Below are positions 34,301 to 40,509 of a DNA stretch of 64,000 nucleotides, piece by piece. Positions within the stretch are counted from its first letter, which is position 1. The number at the start of each line of letters is the position of its first letter. A program made the position numbers and the translations under genes. Source of the stretch: Streptomyces sp. NBC_00690 (GTDB taxonomy: Bacteria > Actinomycetota > Actinomycetes > Streptomycetales > Streptomycetaceae); assembly GCF_036226685.1 (NCBI RefSeq), contig NZ_CP109009.1, positions 7,715,501 through 7,779,500 of the forward strand. The letters run 5' to 3'. The notes beneath the pieces are model-generated. The model made no database searches, was not told the origin of the DNA, and worked only from the letters and a program-made list of their open reading frames with translations.

Positions 34301-35822
34301 GCGCGAACTCGGCCTCCGCGGCGTCGAGCAGCCGCAGGAACTCCTCGGCCGAGGTGAGCCGGTGCTGCACATCGGAGGCGGTGGCCCGGAAGACCAGGTC
34401 GTCCAGGGTGGCCGAGACGCTGTCGGAGACCGCGTACGGATGCAGTCCACCCTCGGCGGCCAGCCGGTCCACCAGGGAGCTGCGTGCCTCGGCGGGCGGC
34501 TTCCCGGTCAGCAGGAGGTAGGAGAGGCTGCCGAGGCCGAAGATGTCCAGGTCGACCGGGTCGGCGAACTCCCGGGACGTCTCCGGGGCGAGATACACCT
34601 GGGCCGTGTCGGCCACCAGACCGGAGTCCAGCGGAGTGTCGGCCAGCGACAGATGGGAGCTGGATTCGAAGTCCCGGGCGGCCGTCTGCCAGTCCGCGAT
34701 CCGCAGGGTCGGGTCCGTGCCGTCCTCGCGGGCGCTGACGTACACCGAGCGGGCGGCCAGCGCCCGGTGGTAGAGCGAGCGATTGTGCGCGTACCGTACG
34801 GCCTCGGCGAGCTGGCGCACCAGATCCAGACGTATCGCGGGGGAGAGGAGGCCCCCATAGGCGTTCAGGTAGGCGTCCAGCCGCAGATCCGCCTCGCGGT
34901 GCCGGAAGAGGATCGCCGGGCCGCCCTGGTGCTCGCGGATCTGCACGGCCTGGACGATGCCGCGGTGGTTGATCCCCTGCAGGACCTGGTACTCGCGACG
35001 GGCCGCACGTTCGAGGCGGCTGCGCTGCTCGGCGGACGAGTCCTGCCCCGACAGATAGATCCGGACCCGGCCGCTCTCCTTGGCCAGGCTGTCGTCGCGG
35101 ACCGCGAGGCGGTCCTCCCACCCAGGGCCCGCGTCCAGGGCTCGCGGCTCGAGGCGCCAGTCGTCCCCGTACCGCAGATGAGCGGTGGAGTGGCTGATCC
35201 CGACGCGTTTCATCAGTTGTTCGAGGCGGGCGCTGTCCTGCGGGGTGACCCGCCAGCTCTCCCGCTCCGGAGGGAGTCCGAGCAGCCCGTCCCAGATGCC
35301 GGGCAGCCCGCTTCCGGAGTCGTTCAGCCCGTAGACGGCGGTGCGCTGGAACTCGTCCAGCTCGCTCACCAGGGCGGCGTCGTGCAGGAAAACGGCCGGC
35401 TTGATGAAGGGCACCTTGCGCGGAGCGATACCGGAGGCGCGGGCTGCCTGCTCCAGCTGGGCCTTGAGTTCCTTGGCCTTGAGATCAGTCAGGTGCAGCG
35501 GATTACGGAGCGTGCGCACCCGGTCGCTGTGGAACTGCCAGGTGTCACCGTGGTTCACCACCCGGCCCGGATGTCCCTTGAGCTCCAGGAGGTACACGCC
35601 ACCGGGCACCGCGATCAGCAGATCGCACTCGTTGACCCGGCCGGTGACGCCGGTGAACTGGAAGGTGGCCCAGGCCCGGTACGGCTCGGTCGCCGGCATC
35701 AGCCGACGGATGTGGTCCAGACCCTCCTGCTCCCAGCGGAAACCGGAACGACGCGGCTGGAACCAGTGCTCACGGGCCGGCGGCGGACCGGGGCGAGGAG
35801 CGGACGGCCGAGTCGACGACAC
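31380..35822 (-). CDS. pglW: PglW, NERD-domain protein with two kinase domains
   Basis: A 1480-residue multidomain protein. Residues of about 25-130 are a NERD nuclease-like domain (RVNECDLLIAVPGG, then YLLELKG). A first kinase-like domain (about 200-480) has YHRALAARSVYV where the catalytic HRD loop should be and IADWQTA in place of DFG, so it is probably a pseudokinase. A second kinase domain (about 530-800) keeps VRHRDIKPDNLGLF and has LFDFSLAD for DFG. A helix-turn-helix (IARALDISQPTVSQHQ) lies near 965, and a long C-terminal region ends the protein. I start it at the GTG at 35822 because GGAGG precedes it at ideal spacing. PglW is the Ser/Thr kinase of BREX type 2. Confidence 0.92.
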   Translation of the reverse strand: MSSTRPSAPRPGPPPAREHWFQPRRSGFRWEQEGLDHIRRLMPATEPYRAWATFQFTGVTGRVNECDLLIAVPGGVYLLELKGHPGRVVNHGDTWQFHSDRVRTLRNPLHLTDLKAKELKAQLEQAARASGIAPRKVPFIKPAVFLHDAALVSELDEFQRTAVYGLNDSGSGLPGIWDGLLGLPPERESWRVTPQDSARLEQLMKRVGISHSTAHLRYGDDWRLEPRALDAGPGWEDRLAVRDDSLAKESGRVRIYLSGQDSSAEQRSRLERAARREYQVLQGINHRGIVQAVQIREHQGGPAILFRHREADLRLDAYLNAYGGLLSPAIRLDLVRQLAEAVRYAHNRSLYHRALAARSVYVSAREDGTDPTLRIADWQTAARDFESSSHLSLADTPLDSGLVADTAQVYLAPETSREFADPVDLDIFGLGSLSYLLLTGKPPAEARSSLVDRLAAEGGLHPYAVSDSVSATLDDLVFRATASDVQHRLTSAEEFLRLLDAAEAEFAQTGRSAAVTVDPLTAKAGQYLDQEWEVVRVLGTGATARAILVARRTEEGAYDEASLRVFKVALDREKDARLYAEAKALREVGGSRIVKLLADPREVGGRTVLEIEYAGGFRSPQDREPVSLGSRLRGEGRLGYGQLERFGTDLFDALDTLAARGVRHRDIKPDNLGLFKRNDGSWQLMLFDFSLADAPDQDLRAGTRGYLDPFLGSSRRSRYDDHAEWYAAAVTLYEMATGERPVWGDGQVDPLTVADAELHVADELFESALREGLTSFFHRALHRDLDQRYGSLRLLQDAWRDVFRRADSARPPTTPATVDRQAEDVEDAREQAAAAAGPKTSLDAAGLSPRAVSVAAGLGASTVEALLDVPAYSISRARGAGNVIRKELNRRRKQWLQELRQRPAGRKPVSLPADAPEEALESVETLAARLTPAATTGRRTRPRPDVVLATLGLPGAALAESWPSQPAIARALDISQPTVSQHQSAAIGQWAALPWLGRVRDELVTVLSEQGRVMTAAELAAELRVRHAPQDADDDTDRADLQALALAVVRAAVEAESRRPDEAHGIEHGDGDGEGSAPPPRIAVLRRGGTVLLALEDLPGSDDPTPVELADHATELGHAAQALAARDPLPGKEAVLRELRAVPAPEGMAPPADTRLVALAASMAGGVGVSPRFELFPLDLGLDRALRVSQAAAGVRRAIGIGADDLLARLRSRFPGLAVLADLTYVELEEALEKAGFPLEYDRDRSLFFPPARDPDRSRPAYTMTSVPGTGTLYGDAQAELAEGRDPRRILALRLDDALRRGGFLALTVRGAYLPGLAERLAERCDVLPIALDDLFLTALRELAEEQGVPWRALLKADAGFTATGLLGTALGSYTRFAAERVAQRCADLAEQAGPRTVPLLHRAGLVARYWEAGGRELLVSLQQSARRPADTPHGLWLLVPMDDPQATPALEGRTVDVVDRVSEWVVLEGLPLRELRGEE

Positions 35823-35829
35823 CTGGGGA

Positions 35830-35834
35830 CCTCC
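35830..35834 (-). promoter_or_regulatory. ribosome binding site that fixes the pglW start
   Basis: GGAGG on the minus strand, seven bases before GTG 35822. It settles the start against the 117-codon longer open frame, whose extra codons encode an Arg/Pro-rich, non-protein-like stretch. Confidence 0.75.
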
Positions 35835-36065
35835 GGTACGGGACAGGCGGGGACGGGCTTCACGAACGGTGGAGGGCGCCGGGGTGCGGGCCGGGTCCGG
35901 CGCATGCCCCGGACCTGTACGGAATCGTAGTCGCAGCGGGCTGACCGGCTGGTCCTGTTCGCGATCACCCTCCCTCTCCGGCTCTCTTCCGGGCCCGGGG
36001 GCGTATGAGGAGGCGGCCCAAGTGCTCAGGGCCCGGAAGAGTTCGCCACGATGACCGGTCGCGGT

Positions 36066-36149
36066 AGGTGGCAGGAGTCGGCGGTCCCCGCCGTCGCCGA
36101 CGGGCCCGGGCAATGGGCCGCGTTCCTGCGCCTGGCGGGGTGCGGCTGA
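36066..36149 (+). pseudogene. C-terminal remnant of a DUF397 gene
   Basis: The plus strand reads VADGPGQWAAFLRLAGCG and a stop, the exact style of a DUF397 tail. Positions 36112-36152 match 23872-23912 in 39 of 41 bases, including the intact DUF397 gene's stop. The front of the gene is gone. The remnant lies just upstream of pglW, so two DUF397 ends bracket the pglX-pglW block. Confidence 0.65.
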
Positions 36150-36239
36150 CGGGCATGCGAAAGGGCTGCACACTTCGAGGCCGAGGTGCGCCGGGCCTTT
36201 GTCGTAGCGGGCGGTGACGGGGCCGTGTTCGGCCTCAGC

Positions 36240-36620
36240 TCACACGCCGTCGGGGGCGTCGTCCTCGGTGCACGGCTCGACCAGGCGCTGGGCGAGGTCG
36301 TCCAGCCATTGCTGTGCCAATAGACGGAGTGACGAGATCCGGGCGGCGTCCAGACCGTACGCCTCGCACTCGGTGTCGCTGACCCATTCCAGGGTCTCCA
36401 GCCGGTCGTGGAGTTCCCGCAGATCGAATTCCTCGGGGCGGCGTGCGCCCAGGTTTTCCAGCTCGCCGATGCTGAACTGTTCGGCTGCGGCGTGCGGTGT
36501 CGTGGGAGCTGGGGATGAAGTCGCGCAGGGTGCGGCGAATCTGGATTAGCTCTTGCTGCCCTCGAACTTCAGCTCCGTGATCCGCTACCCTGCCCCGCGC
36601 GGGCGCACGGGGCAGCGCCG
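36240..36620 (-). pseudogene. frameshifted C-terminal fragment of an unidentified gene
   Basis: The minus strand encodes AAAEQFSIGELENLGARRPE, then EFDLRELHDRLETLEWVSDT and on to LDDLAQRLVEPCTEDDAPDG and a stop at 36240. This is convincing protein sequence. Its upstream part (QELIQIRRTLRDFIPS) is in another frame, so the gene is broken near 36515, and no start is visible. I do not recognise the family. Confidence 0.5.
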
Positions 36621-36714
36621 CCATCGACGCGATCTTCGCGTAGCCGTAGCCGTGGCCGGTCGGCAGAGCCAGTGAAGGGTGGCCCGTAGCCCGCCACGGG
36701 CCCAAGGTCCCAGA

Positions 36715-36775
36715 GATGCCGCCACACCCCTCCCTGACCCACTAAGCCGCAGGTCAGGCGGGGTGTGGCGGCATC
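36715..36775. terminator. long stem-loop (23 bp of stem)
   Basis: GATGCCGCCACACCCC (36715-36730) pairs perfectly with GGGGTGTGGCGGCATC (36760-36775). An inner CCTGACC/GGTCAGG helix and a 12-nt loop complete it. There is no T-run. It lies 11 bases before the right copy of the 23-bp direct repeat. Confidence 0.7.
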
Positions 36776-36785
36776 CTCATATCAA

Positions 36786-36808
36786 ATGTCGCGGAAGAGA
36801 CCAGCCAG
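36786..36808 (+). repeat. 23-bp direct repeat, right copy
   Basis: Identical to 11062-11084 and in the same orientation. It lies upstream of the intact winged-helix gene, just as the left copy lies upstream of that gene's truncated duplicate. The core CTTTCGGCTCT is present at about 36866 as well as within the 18-nt match at 36946-36963. Confidence 0.75.
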
Positions 36809-36957
36809 GTCTGTGACCTGCTGCTTTTGGTGAGGTCGAGCTGCTGACCTGCGTAAATGGCCTTTCGGCTCTTTCACGATCATGCCTGTTGATGCAGCCG
36901 GAAGTCCCAGAAAAGTCCCAGGGAAATCCCACTGTCCGCAGTCACTCTTTCGGCTCT

Positions 36958-37797
36958 ATGCAGAGGGTGGGGGTGCGGTGTGGGCTGGTCCGTGTGCATC
37001 GGTGGTCTGCTCTGAACGATCGGCAACGTGTCCTGCTCGAAAGCCTCGCGGGCGGAGAAGAACCCCATGCCTGGGCGCCGGGTGAATGGCCCTCGGCGTA
37101 TGCCCTGCGCGACCGTGGCCTCCTGAAGATCAGTCGCGATGGTGGTGCCTTGCATACGGAGGTCACCGAGGCCGGCCGGTTCTACCTTCACCATGGCCAT
37201 CATCCCGACGATCCGGCGTTTGCGGACCAGGTGCCGTCCGCCGGTACTCCGGCATCGACGGACAGGGGTGGGCTGCGCCATGCAACGAAGCACAAGCGCG
37301 CCGCACGCCTCGTTGTCGAACTCGACCATGGCCGGTCCAGTTGGCCGGGCTGGTGGCGGGATCGAAGGGGTCGGACGCTTGAGGACAGCCTGGGTGCGAT
37401 TTTTGGTGAGATCGAGGCGCGAGCGTTGGACGACACTCAGCGCAGAGAGAACGAGGAGCGGGCCGGGGCGGAGCGCGCTGCCATGAAGGAGGCCAAGGAG
37501 CGAGCCGTTCAGGGTCAACCCGCCGGGGTGCTTCGCGAGGAGGTCAGGCGCTGGCGGGAGGCTATTGCGCTGGGTGAGTACTGCGATGCTCTGGAACGTC
37601 GTCTTGCCGAGTTGGGCAGCGTCTTGGACGGGCCGGCTCTGGAATCGGCCGTGCGGTGGCTGGAGTGGGCGCGTATGTACGCGCAAGCGATGGACCCCTT
37701 GAACCAGCCTCCGGGAATGCCGGTTCCGCGCGATCCGACACCGGAAGAGCTCAAACCACATTTGAAGGGGTGGAGCTTTTACGGGCCGGAACGATAG
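36958..37797 (+). CDS. winged-helix ALNDRQR protein, function unknown
   Basis: A 279-residue protein. The N-terminus (VHRWSALNDRQRVLLESLAG, then YALRDRGLLKISRDGGALHT and EVTEAGRFYLHHGHHP) is a winged-helix unit of a kind common in Streptomyces, and it shares the W.ALNDRQR motif with the pPIWI-RE regulator at 8497. The middle (about 150-230) is a charged coiled coil (IEARALDDTQRRENEERAGA and on). The end is WLEWARMYAQAMDPL then PTPEELKPHLKGWSFYGPER. I start it at the ATG at 36958, which is the start shared with the duplicate at 11149. The function is unknown; it may regulate the neighbouring defence genes. Confidence 0.7.
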   Translation: MQRVGVRCGLVRVHRWSALNDRQRVLLESLAGGEEPHAWAPGEWPSAYALRDRGLLKISRDGGALHTEVTEAGRFYLHHGHHPDDPAFADQVPSAGTPASTDRGGLRHATKHKRAARLVVELDHGRSSWPGWWRDRRGRTLEDSLGAIFGEIEARALDDTQRRENEERAGAERAAMKEAKERAVQGQPAGVLREEVRRWREAIALGEYCDALERRLAELGSVLDGPALESAVRWLEWARMYAQAMDPLNQPPGMPVPRDPTPEELKPHLKGWSFYGPER

Positions 37798-37904
37798 GAC
37801 GGACGGTGACGCGGAGAGTGGAGGTGTCATCCGGGCGCAGAGGCAGTCAAACGAGTTGCGCCCCCGTCGCGGGGCTGGCCCTCCCGGATCCGGGTGTACT
37901 TGTT

Positions 37905-37985
37905 TGTTTCCGATGACACACTATGTGGAGTGCGTGGCGATTCTGGAGCCGGTCGCAAAGGGCTCCTTACCTGCGGTTTTTAGAC
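37905..37985 (+). pseudogene. second TrmA/RlmD-type methyltransferase 3' fragment
   Basis: The plus strand reads LFPMTHYVECVAILEPVAKG, matching the fragment at 10745-10833 (FPMTHHVECVAILEPTKK), which lies on the opposite strand. No catalytic portion precedes it. It follows the winged-helix gene by about 110 nt. Confidence 0.5.
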
Positions 37986-38852
37986 CTTTTGGCGCAACGC
38001 CTCCGTGCGGCGGGGACCACGTCCGGGGGTGGTCCGTCCGCCCCTATCGCTCACGGTGTGCTTTCCGACGATGCAGGAGTGATTCGCCCCGACGACGGGC
38101 GCTGGCTGACGGCGGTAGTCCCTGCCGATGCTGGGGGTGTCCGCGCAAGGAACTGGCCGAAGCGATGCCACGTCCAGGCTGGGCTGCGTGATGCGGTACA
38201 TCCCGGAGAATGGTCTACGCCAAGCGCGGGGAGTACCGGGAGCTGGGCAAGCGCATTGAGCATGCATAGGTCGCTGTATGGCTTCCTGCTCGACATCAGG
38301 AGTGGTTGGCCCGTTGGGTGGTTCTTGTCGTGTCGACCAGGGGCTGTTCGCAGGGACTGAGCGATCTCAACGGCCCGGCACCCCCTCGTCCATGACGGGC
38401 TGCAGTTCGCAGCGCCGCTACGGCGTTTACGAACCGATGTGTGGGTGTCCGTCCGGCGGTGCATTTGCATGGCCATTCGGTAGCGACAGCGGCACGTTCA
38501 CCCGAAGGGGTGATGTTGGGATGGGCCTTGTCGGTCAGCCGCATCGAGCCGCTGGTACGGGTGCGGTCAGCTGATGAAGGAGGGTGCGTTGTCCACGCGT
38601 CCGTCCCCGACGGCTCCCTTGCACGCGTCCATGGCCGACGGCGGAGCCACCGCCTCCGCTTCTCCTGCCCTGCTGTAGCTGTAGCGGCACGGACACGGAA
38701 CGAGGTCGATGTTCTGCGCGACCGTTGCTCTTCTGGGTGACGCGGTGATCTACTGCATGCTCCGAAGTGGCTTATGGGGGGGACTGTGCGAACAGGCCAT
38801 TTTGCCGTGCATCGAAGGATCAGCGCCGCGCGTCAGTGCGCGCGAGGTTGCC
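37986..38852 (+). other. degenerate region before the ABC-3C operon
   Basis: No complete gene is convincing here. A plus-strand frame (RFLDLLAQRLRAAGTTSGGG, about 37975-38150) and a short MVYAKRGEYRELGKRIEHA stretch ending at a TAG near 38269 look like old coding fragments I cannot name. A 29-codon frame at 38589-38678 begins TTG four bases after AAGGAGGG and could be a small peptide or leader. A seven-G run lies at 38775-38781. The promoter of the ABC-3C operon should lie in the last 150 bases. Confidence 0.4.
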
Positions 38853-39941
38853 GTGGCTCTCGCTCCTGCTGACGGCGGTCGTCGGAGTAGGCGTGGGTTC
38901 GCCTATCAGGATGCCGTCACGCTGCTGGACTGCCTGGACATGCTCGAAGGGCAGTGGACCGCGGTCTCGTGGGAGGACCTGGAGGACATCCTGTGTCATC
39001 AGGACGGCGCCCCTGTATACCGGCAGGTCAAGACGATCGAGGAAGCCGGGACGCGGCACAGTATCGCCAACATTTGCAGGCCGGAGGAGAAGAAGACCGC
39101 AGACAGCAGCTATCTGGGCAAGCTGTTCCTGGGCAAGCCACTGCCGGACGGCACACGGTTCACGTTCATCGTCAACGAGACGCCTCAACGGGACCTGTAT
39201 GAGTTCGTCGCGGAACGCGACCGTCCTCGCGGTCCGGTGAGTGCCGACGCCCGCGCGGACATCGTCAAGAGGCTCAGCACGGTGCAACTGCCGGACGGCA
39301 GGGACATCGGATGGTGTGTCGACCGGCTGGACGTTCTGGTGGAGGCGCGCACCATCGACCAGGTCGAGGCGGAGGCCATGGCGCGACTCGCGCCACTGGT
39401 GGAAGCCTGCCTGGGAGAGAAACCGCTGTACGAGGAAGTCGAGGAGATCATGATCTGGTTGATCTCCCGATACATCGCACGCAGCGCCCTTGAGCTGCGA
39501 CCGAGAGTCTTTACTGCGGACGACTTCGGCGCGGCCCTTGATGACAGCGTGCGCAGAACTACCGGGCGACGGCGAGACGGTTCCACCGAACTGTTGATGA
39601 AGTTCAAGCGCAAGCTACGGGCTGCCGAAATACCGGAGCCTGAGGCGGAAGCCCAGCACGATGCCATGCTCGCCTACCGTCGTACCTACCGTGCCAGTGT
39701 CGGCACCCGGCGTCGCGCATTTGATGATCTGGCCGATCAGATCAACGCTATCTGCACGCTTACGATGGCCAAGCGCCGAGCCGGGCGTCTCGACGCCGGC
39801 TCGGCAGCGTACTTCGAGACGCTCGTGGCGGTGAGCGAGATGCCCGAGGTGACCAGCCGGCAGTTCACCCTCGCCGAGGCCCACGCGGTGCTTTCCGACA
39901 TCACGGCACGCTGCCAGAACAGGTACGCTGATGCCTCATAA
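38853..39941 (+). CDS. DUF4297-type nuclease effector of an ABC-3C system
   Basis: A 362-residue protein. The N-terminus RRGFAYQDAVTLLDCLDMLE, WEDLEDILCHQDGAPV and YRQVKTIEE follows the DUF4297 pattern (G..YQ, an acidic strand, then a Q-V-K strand) of PD-(D/E)XK nucleases such as the Cap4 family. The remainder is helical. The GTG at 38853 is five bases after GAGG; the longer open frame upstream gives implausible sequence. It is first in a tight plus-strand operon and overlaps the next gene by 11 nt. As the nuclease of an ABC three-component system it is the likely killing effector, cutting DNA when the ATPase senses infection. Confidence 0.8.
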   Translation: MALAPADGGRRSRRGFAYQDAVTLLDCLDMLEGQWTAVSWEDLEDILCHQDGAPVYRQVKTIEEAGTRHSIANICRPEEKKTADSSYLGKLFLGKPLPDGTRFTFIVNETPQRDLYEFVAERDRPRGPVSADARADIVKRLSTVQLPDGRDIGWCVDRLDVLVEARTIDQVEAEAMARLAPLVEACLGEKPLYEEVEEIMIWLISRYIARSALELRPRVFTADDFGAALDDSVRRTTGRRRDGSTELLMKFKRKLRAAEIPEPEAEAQHDAMLAYRRTYRASVGTRRRAFDDLADQINAICTLTMAKRRAGRLDAGSAAYFETLVAVSEMPEVTSRQFTLAEAHAVLSDITARCQNRYADAS

Positions 39942-40509
39942 GATCGGCAGCAGCGTGGTGCCTCCGCTGTATCGTGCCTGGGATCCGGACGACTCTCCCG
40001 ACTTCCACGCGGCACGGCTCTTGCTGCTCATCTACCTCTGCGGCGAGGAGCCCGGTCCCTACATTGGGGGGCGGACGAAGTTCGCCAAACTCGACTTCTT
40101 CGTACGCTATCCGGGGTTCCTGGAGCGGGCCCACGCCGCGATGCCGGAAGCCGTCGAAGCCGAGACCGCATTTCTCGCCCACGACCCGTCCGAAGTCGAG
40201 GCACCGATGATCCGCTACCGCTATGGGCCCTGGGACCAGCGCTACCGCCAGTTCCTCGCCTTCCTCATCTCCCGCGAACTTGTCACCGTCACGAGCCACC
40301 GAGTCGAACGAGTGAAGCTCAAAGCCGTCGGCAAGAGGACAGCGCAACGTCTCACCGAGGCCCGCGAGTTCCAGCCGCTGGTCCGGCGCTGTCAGGCCAT
40401 GCGGGGAAATCTGGCCGCGATGTCGGGCACCGACCTAAAGAACCTGATCTACGACCTGTTTCCGGACGAGGTCGGCAACGCGCCCTTGCGCCAGGAGATC
40501 CGGCCATGA
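39931..40509 (+). CDS. middle component of the ABC-3C system
   Basis: A 192-residue protein. DFHAARLLLLIYLCGEEPGP then GGRTKFAKLDFFVRYPGFLE begins a helical, winged-helix-like region. PMIRYRYGPWDQRYRQFLAF and ISRELVTVTSHRVERVKLKA follow, with FQPLVRRCQAMRGNLAAMSG near the end. Size, position and wHTH-like make-up match the middle component that couples nuclease effector and ATPase in ABC-3C systems. It overlaps the effector gene by 11 nt and the ATPase gene by 4 nt. I did not recognise the exact subfamily. Confidence 0.7.
   Translation: MPHKIGSSVVPPLYRAWDPDDSPDFHAARLLLLIYLCGEEPGPYIGGRTKFAKLDFFVRYPGFLERAHAAMPEAVEAETAFLAHDPSEVEAPMIRYRYGPWDQRYRQFLAFLISRELVTVTSHRVERVKLKAVGKRTAQRLTEAREFQPLVRRCQAMRGNLAAMSGTDLKNLIYDLFPDEVGNAPLRQEIRP

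Noticed and set aside
31521..35930. 1469-codon plus-strand frame opposite pglW
   Set aside because: Its length is striking, but it is the complement of pglW, rich in Gly/Arg/Gln repeats, and without any domain motif. GC-rich antisense frames of this size are common in Streptomyces.
35823..36173. N-terminal extension of pglW to 36173
   Set aside because: It overlaps the DUF397 remnant, reads as Arg/Pro-rich shadow, and GTG 35822 has a near-ideal ribosome site.
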